From the NCBI GenBank assembly GCA_036389035.1, contig DASVQQ010000010.1, forward strand, positions 1 through 64,000: DNA of 64,000 nt. Reading direction: 5' to 3'. The DNA is from Jatrophihabitans sp. GTDB taxonomy: Bacteria > Actinomycetota > Actinomycetes > Mycobacteriales > Jatrophihabitantaceae. The translations under genes were made by a program, and so were the position numbers. The notes below the pieces were generated by a model, which was not told the DNA's origin, made no database searches, and was given only the letters and a program-made list of their open reading frames with translations. This document shows, piece after piece, positions 26,774 to 38,068 of this stretch; position 1 is the stretch's first letter, and every line of letters begins with the position of its first letter.

Positions 26774-27913
26774 ATGTACGTCCAGCACCTCAGCATCGCT
26801 GACTTTCGGAGCTGGCCCCGGGCCGACGTCAGCTTCGAACCCGGCGCCAGCGTGCTGATCGGGCCGAACGGCGAGGGCAAGACCAACCTGCTCGAGGCGA
26901 TCGGTTACCTGGCCACGCTGGGAAGCCACCGGGTCGCCACCGACGCCCCGCTGATCCGGGCGGGCGCTGACCGGGCGGTGGTGCAGGCCGCGGTGGTGTC
27001 GGCCGGCCGGCAACTGGTGCTCGAGGTCGAGATCACCGCCGGCCGGGCCAACCGGGCCAAGCTGAACCGGTCACCGGTGACCCGCCCGCGCGACATCCTG
27101 GGCGGGCTGCGGACCGTGCTGTTCGCCCCCGAGGACCTGGCCATCGTGCGGGGCGACCCGTCCGAGCGACGGCGCTTTCTCGATGACGTGCTGGTGCAGT
27201 TGACGCCCCGGTTAGCCGGCGTGCGCGCCGACTACGAGCGGGTGCTCAAGCAGCGGGCAGCGCTGCTCAAGACCGCCGGCGCGGCGCGGCGGGCCGGCGG
27301 TGCCGGGGACCTGCGCACCCTGGAGGTGTGGGACGGCCACCTGGCCACCCACGGCGCGCAGTTGCTGGCCGCCCGGTTGGAGCTGGTGGCCGCGCTGCGC
27401 CCGCACGCCGCCCAGGCCTATGCCGAGCTCGCGCCGGCAAGTGGCCGGCTGGCGCTGAGTTATGTCAGCTCGATTGTGGATCCGGCAGGTAATGACACCG
27501 GTGTGATTCCTGATGTCGAGGCCCTGTCCCAGGCGTTGCTGGACGAGCTGGCCAAGGTCCGGCAGCAGGAGATCGAGCGCGGTGTGAGCCTGGTCGGCCC
27601 GCATCGCGACGATCTGGAGCTCCGGCTCAACGACCTGCCGCTGCGCGGTTACGCCAGCCACGGCGAGGGCTGGTCGGCGGCGCTGGCGCTGCGGCTGGCC
27701 TGTTATGAGCTGCTCTCGGCAGACGGCGCCGAACCGGTGTTGATCCTCGACGACGTCTTCGCCGAGCTGGACGCGGCCCGCCGCGAGCAGCTGGCCAGCA
27801 TCGCGGGCAAGGCCGAGCAGGTGCTGATCTCGGCCGCCGTCCTGGCGGATGTGCCGCCGGCGCTGACCGGTGCCCACTACTCGGTAGCTGAGGGTGAGGT
27901 TCGGCGTGCGTGA
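26774..27913 (+). CDS. recF: DNA replication and repair protein RecF
   Basis: 379 residues. SMC-like ABC ATPase with Walker [19 protein letters not shown], the RecF signature [11 protein letters not shown], the ABC motif region [18 protein letters not shown], and Walker [18 protein letters not shown]. It loads RecA at single-strand gaps with RecO/RecR. It starts ATG at 26774, 21 bp after gnd. The 3' end overlaps the DUF721 gene. Confidence 0.95.
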   Translation: MYVQHLSIADFRSWPRADVSFEPGASVLIGPNGEGKTNLLEAIGYLATLGSHRVATDAPLIRAGADRAVVQAAVVSAGRQLVLEVEITAGRANRAKLNRSPVTRPRDILGGLRTVLFAPEDLAIVRGDPSERRRFLDDVLVQLTPRLAGVRADYERVLKQRAALLKTAGAARRAGGAGDLRTLEVWDGHLATHGAQLLAARLELVAALRPHAAQAYAELAPASGRLALSYVSSIVDPAGNDTGVIPDVEALSQALLDELAKVRQQEIERGVSLVGPHRDDLELRLNDLPLRGYASHGEGWSAALALRLACYELLSADGAEPVLILDDVFAELDAARREQLASIAGKAEQVLISAAVLADVPPALTGAHYSVAEGEVRRA

Positions 27914-28556
27914 AGTTCCCACCGGGGCTGGAGATATCCACCGAAGACGTGACCGGTATGCCATCCCTGACCCTCAGTTGCCCACAGAAACGTCAGAGTT
28001 ATCCACAGCCGGTTCCACACCGGTCCCGGACACGGTGGGTGATGACAGGGTGGGTGATGAGCCGGCCGCGCCGGACCTCGCGGCGGGCGCGCTGCGCTCG
28101 GCCCGGTCGATCGCGGCCGGTCGCGGCTCCGGCCGGCCGGCTCGGCTCGGCCGGCGGCGCTCACCCGGGGGCGGCTACAGCGGGGCCCGTCCGGACGAGC
28201 GCGACCCGGCTCTGATCGGCAGCATCCTCGGCAACACGATGGCCGAGCTCGGCTGGGTGGCGCCGCTGGCCCAGGCCAGGTTGATGAGCCAGTGGGCGAG
28301 CGTGGTGGGCTCCGAGATCGCTGCCCGCTGCCAGCCGGTCAGCCTGGTGGACGGCGAGCTCAAGGTGTCGGCCGAGTCCACCGCCTGGGCCACCCAGCTG
28401 CGGTTGATGGCGCCGCAGATCCTGGCCCGGATCGCCCGGGAGCTGCCCGCCGGGGTGGTCTCCAAACTGATCATCACCGGGCCCTCGGCGCCGTCCTGGA
28501 AACGGGGTCCGTGGTCGATGCACGGGGGCCGTGGGGCACGCGACACCTACGGCTGA
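27906..28556 (+). CDS. DUF721/DciA-like protein
   Basis: 216 residues from GTG at 27906 (a GTG at 27894 is possible), overlapping recF by 8 bp. The C-terminal half matches DUF721 ([65 protein letters not shown]), whose member DciA acts as replicative-helicase loader in bacteria lacking DnaC. The N-terminal ~70 residues are low complexity, and the DNA there is unusually A-rich with DnaA-box-like sites. Equivalent to Rv0004, between recF and gyrB. Confidence 0.88.
   Translation: MREVPTGAGDIHRRRDRYAIPDPQLPTETSELSTAGSTPVPDTVGDDRVGDEPAAPDLAAGALRSARSIAAGRGSGRPARLGRRRSPGGGYSGARPDERDPALIGSILGNTMAELGWVAPLAQARLMSQWASVVGSEIAARCQPVSLVDGELKVSAESTAWATQLRLMAPQILARIARELPAGVVSKLIITGPSAPSWKRGPWSMHGGRGARDTYG
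27978..28007. promoter_or_regulatory. DnaA-box pair inside the DUF721 gene
   Basis: TTATCCACA at 27999-28007 is a consensus DnaA box. TTGCCCACA at 27978-27986 is one base off the TTGTCCACA form, in the same orientation 21 bp (two helical turns) away. They lie 2.3 kb downstream of the last oriC box. Confidence 0.55.
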
Positions 28557-28755
28557 TCCGGCTCGCGCTGCCGAGCCAGGGCGCGATGCCGCGTATCCCG
28601 ATTCACCGGTGGCCGCAAAATGGCTCTGTGGGACGATCAGCGGTGTTGCAAGCGGCATTGTGGCCGCGTCACCCCGTAGACTGGTGAGGTTGACCCCCGC
28701 TGGTGGGGTCCCACTGATTCAGCGCTGTGGCGCGAAGGCGCAGTACGGCATGTGA

Positions 28756-30726
<1,971 letters not shown>

Positions 30727-30815
30727 CCCACGACGACGTCGCGTCGCCGCCGGCGCGGGCCTGAGGCCCATCCCGGCTCGTTCCGCCTGATCTGGAATCA
30801 CAACGAAAGGCCTTC

Positions 30816-33800
30816 ATGACCGAGATCCCGATCCCGCCGCCGCCGACGACCGACCGGATCGAGCCGGTGGACATCCAGCTGGAGATGCAGCGCAGCTTCC
30901 TGGACTACGCGATGAGCGTCATCGTGGCCCGGGCGCTGCCGGACGTGCGGGACGGGCTCAAGCCGGTGCACCGGCGGGTGCTCTACGCGATGTATGACAG
31001 CGGCTACCGGCCCGATCGCGGCTACGTCAAGTGCTCGCGGGTGGTCGGCGACGTGATGGGCAACTACCACCCCCACGGTGACTCCGCGATCTATGACACC
31101 CTGGTCCGGCTCGCCCAGCCGTGGTCGATGCGGGCGCCGCTGATCGACGGCCAGGGCAATTTCGGCTCACCGGGCAACGACCCGGCGGCCGCGATGCGTT
31201 ACTGCGTCACCGGCCCGACGATGATCGCCACCCCGGACGGCGAGGTGGCGATCGCCGACCTGCTGCCCGGGGCCGAGCCGAACAGCAGCACCGAGGTCGA
31301 CTTCAAGGTGATCGGCCGCGACGGCACGCCGGTGCGGGTCAGCGCCTTCCACCACTCCGGCGAGCACCCGGTGCTGACGGTGTCGGCCGGTGGCCGGTCG
31401 GTGACCGGCACCGCCAACCACCCGCTGCTGGTGATCGGCCGGGTGCAGAACGTCCCGACCCTGATGTGGAAGCTGATCGGCGAGATCACCGCCAGCGACG
31501 TCCTGGTGCTGCGCTCGTCGGAGTTCAGCAGCCAGAGCTGGGCCAAGGCGCTGCCGCTGCTGCCCGACCTGAGCGTGGCCTACCGGACCGGTCAGGCCCG
31601 GCACCTGCCCGATGACGGCGGTGACCCGCGCCAGTTCACCCTGGTCCCGGTCGACGCGGTGACCCCGGCCGGCGTCGAGGCGGTCTACTCGCTGCGGGTG
31701 GACTCGACAGACCACGCGTTCCTCACCAACGGCTTCGTCTCGCACAACACCGAGGCCCGGCTCTCGCCGCTGGCCATGGAGATGCTGCGCGACATCGACG
31801 AGGAGACCGTCGACTTCAAGCCCAACTACGACGGCCGGTCCTCCGAGCCGGTGGTGCTGCCGTCCCGGATCCCGAACCTGCTGGTCAACGGCGGCGGCGG
31901 CATCGCGGTCGGCATGGCGACCAACCTGCCGCCGCACAACCTGCGCGAGGTGGCCGCCGGCGTCAGCTGGGCACTCGACCACCCCGACGCCACCCCGGAA
32001 GAGCTGCTCGAGCAGCTGATGAGCGACATTCCCGGCCCGGACTTTCCGACCAAGGGCCTGATCGTCGGCCGGGACGGGATCGAGGAGGCCTACCGCACCG
32101 GCCGCGGCTCGATCCGGATGCGCGCGGTGGTCACCGTCGAGGAGGACAGCCGGGGCCGCACCATCCTGGTGGTCACCGAGCTGCCCTACCAGGTCAACCC
32201 CGACAACCTGGTCGAGAACATCGCCGGCCTGGCCCGCGAGGGCAAGGTCGGGGGCATCGCCGACATCAACGACGAGTCCTCGGACCGGATCGGCATGCGC
32301 ATCGTGGTCACCCTCAAGCGGGACGCGGTGGCCAAGGTGGTGCTGAACAACCTCTACAAGCACACCCAGCTGCAGACCACCTTCGGCGTCACGATGCTCG
32401 CGATCGTGGACGGGGTGCCGCGCACGCTGGCGCTGAATCAGGTGGTCAGCTACTACGTCGATCACCAGGTCGAGGTCATCAAGCGGCGGACCGAGTACCG
32501 GCTGCGCAAGGCCGAGGAGCGGGCGCACATCCTGCGCGCCTACCTCAAGGCCCTGGACGCCCTGGACGCGGTGATCGCGCTGATCCGCAGCTCGCCGTCG
32601 GCCGACGCGGCCCGGACCGGGCTGATGGAGCTGCTGACGATCGACGAGATCCAGGCGGTGGCGATCCTGGACCTGCAGCTGCGCCGGCTGGCCGCCCTGG
32701 AGCGGCTGCGGATCCAGGAGGAGGCCGCCGAGATCGAGGCCAAGATCGCCGACTTCAAGGACATCCTCGCCAAGCCCGGCCGGCAGCGCCAGATCATCCG
32801 CGACGAGCTGAACGAGATCGTCGACAGGTACGGCAACGAGCGGCGCACCCGGCTGGTCCCCTACGACGGCGACATGTCGATGGAGGACCTGATCGCCGCC
32901 GAGGACGTGGTGGTGACCATCACCCGGACCGGCTACGCCAAGCGGACCAAGACCGACCTGTACCGGGCCCAGCGCCGCGGTGGCAAGGGCGTGCAGGGCG
33001 CGGCGCTCAAGACCGATGACCTGGTGGCGCACTTCTTCGTCTGCTCGACCCACGACTGGATCCTGTTCTTCACCAACAAGGGGCGGGTCTACCGCACCAA
33101 GACCTATGACCTGCCCGAGGCCAACCGCAACGCCCGCGGCCAGCACGTGGCCAACCTGCTGGCCTTCCAGCCGGACGAGGTGATCGCCGAGGTGATCACC
33201 ATCAAGAACTACGACGCCGCGCCGTACCTGGTGCTGGCCACCAAGGCCGGCCTGGTCAAGAAGACCAAGCTGACCGACTTCGACTCCAACCGCTCCGGCG
33301 GCATCGTGGCCATCAACCTGCGCGAGGAGGACGAGCTGATCGACGCCTCGCTGATCTCGCCGACCGATGACCTGCTGCTGGTGAGCAAGAAGGCGCAGTC
33401 GATCCGGTTCAAGGCCGACGACGAGACGCTGCGGCCGATGGGCCGGGCCACCTCCGGCGTGATCGGCATGCGCTTCGGCTCCCATGACGAGTTGCTGGCC
33501 ATGGAGGTCGTCCAGGACGACATGGAGATCCTGATCGCCACCGACGGCGGCTTCGCCAAGCGCACCAAGGTCGCGGAGTACCCGGTGCAAGGTCGAGGCG
33601 GGAAGGGCGTGCTCACCGCGCGTATAGTCTCCACGCGTGGTGCCTTGGTCGGCGCGATGACGGTGCGTCCCGAGGATGAGATCTATGCGATCACGTCCGA
33701 CGGTGTGGTGATCCGGACATCGGTGGCCGAGGTGCGGCGAACGTCTCGTCAGACAATGGGCGTGCGGCTGATCAACTTGCCTGACGGCGTCAATCTGATC

Positions 33801-33842
33801 TCGATCGCTCGCAATGCCGACGAACCCGAGGAGCAGGAGTAG
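30816..33842 (+). CDS. gyrA: DNA gyrase subunit A, intein-containing precursor
   Basis: 1008-residue precursor; about 826 after splicing. The N-terminal winged-helix and breakage-reunion domain contains the quinolone-determining region [19 protein letters not shown] with Ser90 and Asp94, a pattern usual for susceptible enzymes. The catalytic tyrosine is Tyr129 (AAMRY). A 182-residue intein begins at the next residue (Cys130) and ends at Asn311, with Thr312 resuming the enzyme ([13 protein letters not shown]). The C-terminal beta-pinwheel has the GyrA box [16 protein letters not shown] precedes the ATG. Activity depends on splicing because the intein separates the catalytic Tyr from its neighbour. 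Confidence 0.97.
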   Translation: MTEIPIPPPPTTDRIEPVDIQLEMQRSFLDYAMSVIVARALPDVRDGLKPVHRRVLYAMYDSGYRPDRGYVKCSRVVGDVMGNYHPHGDSAIYDTLVRLAQPWSMRAPLIDGQGNFGSPGNDPAAAMRYCVTGPTMIATPDGEVAIADLLPGAEPNSSTEVDFKVIGRDGTPVRVSAFHHSGEHPVLTVSAGGRSVTGTANHPLLVIGRVQNVPTLMWKLIGEITASDVLVLRSSEFSSQSWAKALPLLPDLSVAYRTGQARHLPDDGGDPRQFTLVPVDAVTPAGVEAVYSLRVDSTDHAFLTNGFVSHNTEARLSPLAMEMLRDIDEETVDFKPNYDGRSSEPVVLPSRIPNLLVNGGGGIAVGMATNLPPHNLREVAAGVSWALDHPDATPEELLEQLMSDIPGPDFPTKGLIVGRDGIEEAYRTGRGSIRMRAVVTVEEDSRGRTILVVTELPYQVNPDNLVENIAGLAREGKVGGIADINDESSDRIGMRIVVTLKRDAVAKVVLNNLYKHTQLQTTFGVTMLAIVDGVPRTLALNQVVSYYVDHQVEVIKRRTEYRLRKAEERAHILRAYLKALDALDAVIALIRSSPSADAARTGLMELLTIDEIQAVAILDLQLRRLAALERLRIQEEAAEIEAKIADFKDILAKPGRQRQIIRDELNEIVDRYGNERRTRLVPYDGDMSMEDLIAAEDVVVTITRTGYAKRTKTDLYRAQRRGGKGVQGAALKTDDLVAHFFVCSTHDWILFFTNKGRVYRTKTYDLPEANRNARGQHVANLLAFQPDEVIAEVITIKNYDAAPYLVLATKAGLVKKTKLTDFDSNRSGGIVAINLREEDELIDASLISPTDDLLLVSKKAQSIRFKADDETLRPMGRATSGVIGMRFGSHDELLAMEVVQDDMEILIATDGGFAKRTKVAEYPVQGRGGKGVLTARIVSTRGALVGAMTVRPEDEIYAITSDGVVIRTSVAEVRRTSRQTMGVRLINLPDGVNLISIARNADEPEEQE
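31203..31748 (+). other. GyrA mini-intein (182 residues)
   Basis: In-frame insertion between Tyr129 and Thr312 of GyrA. Block A starts [20 protein letters not shown] with nucleophile Cys1. Block B is GTANHPLL with the conserved T-x-x-H. Block F is [17 protein letters not shown], and block G ends FVSHN followed by Thr+1. Blocks C, D, E and H of a LAGLIDADG homing endonuclease are absent. The same insertion point and similar sequence occur in the mycobacterial GyrA inteins; the M. xenopi mini-intein is about 198 residues, so this one is shorter. All splicing residues are present, so self-splicing is expected. Confidence 0.95.
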
Positions 33843-33849
33843 CAGGGAT

Positions 33850-34494
33850 ATGACTCAGGGCTATCCGCCGCCTGCCCGGGGCAGCAACGCCGGCGCCGAT
33901 CAGGACACCGCGACCCTGCCGAAGGTGGGGACGCAGCAGCCGCCGAGCCAGCAGTCCAGCGGTTGGTCAACCGGCTCCACGGTCAACTCCGGCCCCGGTT
34001 CGGACGACGGTTCGTCGGGCAGCGGGCTCGGGTCCAAGCTGGCGTCCAAGGCCTCCTCGGCAAAGGACGCGATGAAGGCCTCCGCGGCCGAGGCCGAGAC
34101 CCGGGCCGGCCGGGGCCGTTCTGCCCGCGGCGTCCGGCAGCCACGGCGGGCCCGGCTGACGCTGAGCCACATCAACGTCTATTCGGTCTTCAAGTTCTCG
34201 TGCGTGCTGGCGATCGCGCTGTTCTTCGTCTGGCTGATCATGGTGGGGGTGCTGTACGGCATCCTCGACGTGGCCGGAGTCTTCAGCCAGGTGAACGAGA
34301 CGGTGCAGACGATCTCCGGTGACGAGCGGACCGGTGACGTGGTGACCGGCTCGCTGGTCTTCGGCGGCGCGATCATCATCGGCGCGGTCAACATCGTGCT
34401 GTTCATCGCGATGAGCACGATCGGGGCGATGATCTACAACCTGTGCGCCGACCTGGTGGGCGGCGTCGAGGTCACGCTGTCCGAGCGCGAGTAG
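33850..34494 (+). CDS. DUF3566 domain membrane protein
   Basis: 214 residues. An N-terminal disordered half rich in Ser, Gly and Gln is followed by a basic stretch (RQPRRARLTLSHINVYSVFKFS), then two TM helices (VLAIALFFVWLIMVGVLYGIL and GGAIIIGAVNIVLFIAM cores). This is the actinobacterial DUF3566 family (Rv0007 equivalent), consistently downstream of gyrA; its function is not known to me. ATG at 33850 with AGCAGGGA upstream, 7 bp after gyrA, so it is likely in the gyr operon. Confidence 0.88.
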   Translation: MTQGYPPPARGSNAGADQDTATLPKVGTQQPPSQQSSGWSTGSTVNSGPGSDDGSSGSGLGSKLASKASSAKDAMKASAAEAETRAGRGRSARGVRQPRRARLTLSHINVYSVFKFSCVLAIALFFVWLIMVGVLYGILDVAGVFSQVNETVQTISGDERTGDVVTGSLVFGGAIIIGAVNIVLFIAMSTIGAMIYNLCADLVGGVEVTLSERE

Positions 34495-34622
34495 CGCGGT
34501 CGCTTTGCGGCCGGCGGCTCAGCTCGTCCCGCGCAGTGCGGCTCGTACTGCGCGCCCAGGGGCCGGTTTGGGGCCGGCCAGCCCCAGCCGGTAAAGTCAC
34601 TCCTCGCGCGTAAGCGTGCAGC

Positions 34623-34696
34623 GGGCCTATAGCTCAGACGGTTAGAGCGCATCCCTGATAAGGATGAGGCCGGAGGTTCAAGTCCTCCTAGGCCCA
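34623..34696 (+). tRNA. tRNA-Ile (GAT)
   Basis: 74-nt cloverleaf. Acceptor stem GGGCCTA/TAGGCCC with discriminator A, D arm TAGCTCAGACGGTTAGAGC, anticodon loop CTGATAA (anticodon GAT) and T-loop GGTTCAAGTCC. The CCA is not encoded. A TAAAGT -10-like hexamer lies at 34592-34597. Confidence 0.97.
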
Positions 34697-34752
34697 CTCT
34701 GCAAGGCGTTCTCACGGCCCCGCCGGGCTCGTGTGCAGCGAGGGAGAAGCCC

Positions 34753-34857
34753 GTGAAGAAGTTGCTCATGCTCGCCGCCGCGGCTGCCGTGCAGTACGCC
34801 ATGAAGCGCAAGAAGGGCAAGGACAGCCGCGAGGTCTGGAAGCAGGCCACCCGCTAG
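34753..34857 (+). CDS. DLW-39-type small protein
   Basis: 34 residues from GTG at 34753 (VKKLLMLAAAAAVQYAMKRK) with GAGGGAG 6 nt upstream. A short hydrophobic N terminus is followed by a charged KRKKGKDSREVW tail. Short peptides of this pattern (family named DLW-39) sit in this place after gyrA and tRNA-Ile in many actinobacteria. The function is unknown. It is too short for default gene callers but position, start and ribosome site support it. Confidence 0.75.
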   Translation: MKKLLMLAAAAAVQYAMKRKKGKDSREVWKQATR

Positions 34858-34971
34858 CTGTCCGGCTCGGAGCCGGCCATGGCGCTGAAATCTGGCGCCG
34901 GTCCGGATGGCCGTCGGCGGGCCGGCGGCTAGGATCGGTTGTGCCGCGAGCTCGCGCTTGCGGCGTTTTCT

Positions 34972-35044
34972 GGGGACGTAGCTCAATTGGCAGAGCACTG
35001 CCTTTGCAAGGCAGGGGTTGAGAGTTCGATTCTCTTCGTCTCCA
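34972..35044 (+). tRNA. tRNA-Ala (TGC)
   Basis: 73-nt cloverleaf. Acceptor GGGGACG/CGTCTCC (one G-T pair), discriminator A, anticodon loop TTTGCAA (anticodon TGC) in a CTGCC/GGCAG stem, T-loop GAGTTCGATTC. CCA is not encoded. TAGGAT at 34930-34935 is a plausible -10. The accessory segment begins immediately after this gene. Confidence 0.97.
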
Positions 35045-35347
35045 CTTCGGGTTGATCTGATGTGTCGGCTGCCTGCGTGTCAGGTCGAGAAGTCACCGAC
35101 CCCTGCCGCTGATCGTTGGCCGCTGAGCAGGGCGACCCGCCGGCGCGGTCACTGCTACCGGGCCAACGAACACCGCTGACGGCAGGCTGGCAGCCGGTCC
35201 ACGAGGCCATCGCGCACCGCCCGAAAACCATGCTCCCACCGACCAGTGGCACCAGGGCAGTCCACCTGCTCCCGAACTACTGACTTTTGCCGTTTTGCCG
35301 GTTACTGTTCAGCCACCCAACCCACCCTCAGCAGGAGGAAGGCCCTC
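35045..35347. repeat. Palindromic element (copy 1) in the gap after tRNA-Ala
   Basis: No gene is visible in this 303-bp gap. Its centre holds a palindromic element with core 35113-35169: arms TCGTTGGCC/GGCCAACGA, inner AGCAG/CTGCT, outer CTGCCG/CGGCAG at 35103 and 35180. A 57-bp second copy with about 88% identity and the same orientation is at 39491-39547. The promoter of the M6 protease gene should lie in the last 80 bp. Confidence 0.7.
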
Positions 35348-37618
35348 GTGCAGCGACTCACTTTCGGCGCTTTAGGCGCTGTGGCGGCCATGCTCACCAG
35401 CATGGTCGTCATCCCTTCAGCCACCGCGGCGCCGGCTCGTGCCGAGTCATCGCCGGCGGGGGCAAAGGCGCACCGCGTGGACAACCACCCCGGCCCCCTG
35501 ACGGCCCGTCAGGAAGCCCGTCGCAAGGCGGCGCAGAAGCTCATCCTGTCCGGTCAGGCATCGCCGAACGCCGACGGCGTCGTCAAACTGGCCGACGACA
35601 AGTACTACCAGGCGGCGGTGACCGGCACCGGCAACGTCTTCACCATCCTGTCCGAGTTCGGCACCTCGGGCAGCGGCAAGCTCGGCACCACGCCTGGACC
35701 GCTGCACAACCAGATCGCGCAGCCGGACCGCAACGTCGACAACAGCACGGTGTGGCGCAGCGACTTCAACCGGGCGCACTACCTCGACCTGCTCTTCGGC
35801 CCCGGCGAGTCGTTCAAGAACTTCTACCTGGCGCAGTCCTCGGGCGCCTACACGGTCGCCGGCGACGTCACCGACTGGGTTCGGGTCTCGGGCAATGCCT
35901 CCACCTACGGCGACAACACCGTGGAGAACAACGGCGGCGCCTGGCAGTTCGTCGAGGACTCCGGCAACGCGTGGTACGCCGCGCAGGTCGCCGCCGGCCG
36001 CTCCGATGCCGACATCAAGGCGCAGCTGGCGTCCTTCGACGTCTGGGACCGCTACGACCACGACAACGACGGCAACTTCGACGAGTCCGACGGCTACCTC
36101 GACCACTTCCAGGCGGTGCACGCCGGTGAGGGCGAGGACGGCAACGGCGGCGAGGACGCGATCTGGTCACACCGCTGGTACGTCAACCAGACCGACTACG
36201 GCCTGACCGGCCCCACGGTCAACGGCACTCAGGTGCGCTTCGGCGGTTCGCAGATCGGCAACACCGGCTACTGGATCGGCGACTACACCGTCGAGCCGGA
36301 GAACGGCGGCCTCGGCGTGTTCGCACACGAGTACGCCCACGACCTCGGCCTGCCGGACCTGTACGACACCAACGGCGGCGACAACGGCACCGGCTTCTGG
36401 ACCCTGATGTCCGCCGGGTCCTGGCTCAACCACGGCACGGTCGACATCGGCAGCACGCCGGACTACATGGGCCCGTGGGAGAAGCTGCAACTGGGCTGGC
36501 TGTCCTACTCGGTGGTGTCCCAGGGGCAGAGCGGCAGCCACACGCTGAGCCCGGCGGCCGTGCAGACCGCGGGGCAGGCCCAGGCACTCGTCATCGACGT
36601 GCCGGATCGGGCTGTCCAGGAGTCCTACACCACGCCCTACTCGGGCAGCTACGCCTGGTGGACCTCCAGCGCCGACGACCTCAACGCGACGCTGACCCGC
36701 AACCTCAACCTGACCGGGGTGCGCAGCGCGACGGTCACCGCAAAGGCGTGGTACGACATCGAAGCCGGCTATGACTACCTGCACGCCGAGTACTCGACCA
36801 ACGGCGGGGCCAACTGGACCGAGATCGGCACCCCGCTGTCGAGCTCGTCCAGGGGCAGCTGGTCCACCCTGCGGTACTCCGTTCCGGGCGGTCAGCAGAC
36901 GCTGTTCCGGTTCCGGATGCAGAGCGACGGCGGCGTGCACCTGGCCAACGCCTTCCTCGACGACATCACGGTGAAGTCGGGCGGCAGCACGCTGCTGTTC
37001 GACAACGTCGAGTCCGGTGACAACGGCTGGACCGCTGTCGGCGGGTTCAAGCGCAGCACCGGCACCGAGTCCTCGATAGGGGACCGGTACTACCTCGCCG
37101 AGAACCGGACCTACGTCGGGTACGACTCGACGCTGCAGACCGGCCCGTACCAGTTCAGCAAGGGCATCACCGCGCCGAACTGGGTGGAGCGGTTCCAGTA
37201 CCAGGACGGCATGCTCGTGTGGGCCGTGGATGAGACGTACACGGACAACAACACGATCGACCACCAGGGCCGCGGGTTGGCGCTGCCGGTCGACGCGCGT
37301 CCGGCGCCGTTCACCTACCCGGACGGCTCCATGCCGGGCAACCGGCGCCAGCCGTTCGACGCCACCTTCGGCCTGCAGGCGACCGACGCGGTCGCGCTGC
37401 ACAAGGAGGTGATGGTGGGCAAGACGGTCCAGACGCAGACCGCGCCGGCCCCGTCCAACCCCGGCATCGCGACCTTCAACGACTCGGTCGCCGACCGGTA
37501 CTGGTCCTCGGCCAACCCGCTGTCCTCGGCGCTGGTCGCCGGGCACGGCGTTACGGTCACCGTGACCTCTCAGGTGACCAACGGGGCGCTCACCGTGACG
37601 GTGAACAACCCGTCCTGA
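35348..37618 (+). CDS. Secreted M6-family (immune inhibitor A-like) metalloprotease
   Basis: 756 residues from GTG at 35348, with AGGAGGAAGG upstream. Signal peptide ends near residue 27 (SATAAPA). The zinc site HEYAHDLGLPD gives His327, Glu328, His331 and Asp337. A Ca2+-loop-like stretch DHDNDGNFDESD lies near residue 237, and GFWTLMSAGSW provides the downstream Met-turn-like region. A C-terminal MAM/CBM-like beta domain (about residues 470-600) includes LLFDNVESGDNGWT. This is the InhA/M6 peptidase architecture, so an extracellular protease is predicted. It forms a single-gene unit with a strong terminator. Confidence 0.93.
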   Translation: MQRLTFGALGAVAAMLTSMVVIPSATAAPARAESSPAGAKAHRVDNHPGPLTARQEARRKAAQKLILSGQASPNADGVVKLADDKYYQAAVTGTGNVFTILSEFGTSGSGKLGTTPGPLHNQIAQPDRNVDNSTVWRSDFNRAHYLDLLFGPGESFKNFYLAQSSGAYTVAGDVTDWVRVSGNASTYGDNTVENNGGAWQFVEDSGNAWYAAQVAAGRSDADIKAQLASFDVWDRYDHDNDGNFDESDGYLDHFQAVHAGEGEDGNGGEDAIWSHRWYVNQTDYGLTGPTVNGTQVRFGGSQIGNTGYWIGDYTVEPENGGLGVFAHEYAHDLGLPDLYDTNGGDNGTGFWTLMSAGSWLNHGTVDIGSTPDYMGPWEKLQLGWLSYSVVSQGQSGSHTLSPAAVQTAGQAQALVIDVPDRAVQESYTTPYSGSYAWWTSSADDLNATLTRNLNLTGVRSATVTAKAWYDIEAGYDYLHAEYSTNGGANWTEIGTPLSSSSRGSWSTLRYSVPGGQQTLFRFRMQSDGGVHLANAFLDDITVKSGGSTLLFDNVESGDNGWTAVGGFKRSTGTESSIGDRYYLAENRTYVGYDSTLQTGPYQFSKGITAPNWVERFQYQDGMLVWAVDETYTDNNTIDHQGRGLALPVDARPAPFTYPDGSMPGNRRQPFDATFGLQATDAVALHKEVMVGKTVQTQTAPAPSNPGIATFNDSVADRYWSSANPLSSALVAGHGVTVTVTSQVTNGALTVTVNNPS

Positions 37619-37630
37619 GGTAGCTCGCAG

Positions 37631-37672
37631 CAGGCGGGCCCGCTCCGGATTCCGGCGCGGGCCCGCCTGTTT
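37631..37672 (+). terminator. Terminator after the M6 protease gene
   Basis: Perfect 12-bp stem CAGGCGGGCCCG/CGGGCCCGCCTG (37631-37642 with 37658-37669) followed by TTT, 12 bp past the stop codon. Confidence 0.9.
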
Positions 37673-37780
37673 CCCTACCCCGATCGCAAGGTGCGGCCGA
37701 GCGAGCCTTGCGACGTTCGCCCACCCGCTGGTGTTGGAATTCATTGGCACTGCCCCTCTGATGTTCGATGCCAAGATACT

Positions 37781-37824
37781 TTGACATCACGTCGACTTTA
37801 AGCCTAGTGTTGGCATATGCCAAC
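37781..37824 (+). promoter_or_regulatory. hipB promoter with palindromic operator, probably leaderless
   Basis: TTGACA at 37781-37786 and TAGTGT at 37805-37810 (18-bp spacer) would start transcription near 37817, exactly the ATG of the HTH gene, which has no ribosome site. The 16-bp perfect palindrome GTTGGCATATGCCAAC (37809-37824) overlaps the -10 and the start codon. Half-sites TTGGCA (37744) and TGCCAA (37769) lie upstream. The layout fits autorepression by the HTH product. Confidence 0.7.
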
Positions 37825-38062
37825 ATCCCCTGAGGCCGGCCAGGCGACTCGAGTGCGCTCGCCCGCCGCGCTGGGCCGGGCTATCCGGGCCGCGCGCTCT
37901 CAGGCAGGGCTCACCCAGGCGGAGCTGGCCGAGCGCGCTCGCGCCAACCGCTACGCGATCGTGCAACTCGAGGCCGGCCATGAGACGCGGGCGATCGAGA
38001 TCCTGTTCGACACCCTCGCGGCGCTGGACCTCGAGCTTTCTGTGCGCCCCCGGTCGGGTTGA
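37817..38062 (+). CDS. HipB-like HTH transcriptional regulator
   Basis: 81 residues. The XRE/Cro helix-turn-helix AIRAARSQAGLTQAELAERARANRYAIVQLEAG (core LTQAELAERARANRYAIVQ) is followed by an amphipathic C-terminal segment (FDTLAALDLELSVRPR), as in HipB antitoxins. It is predicted to bind the palindrome over its own start and to pair with the downstream HipA-like protein. It is separated from hipA by 6 bp. Confidence 0.85.
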   Translation: MPTSPEAGQATRVRSPAALGRAIRAARSQAGLTQAELAERARANRYAIVQLEAGHETRAIEILFDTLAALDLELSVRPRSG

Positions 38063-38068
38063 ACTCCC

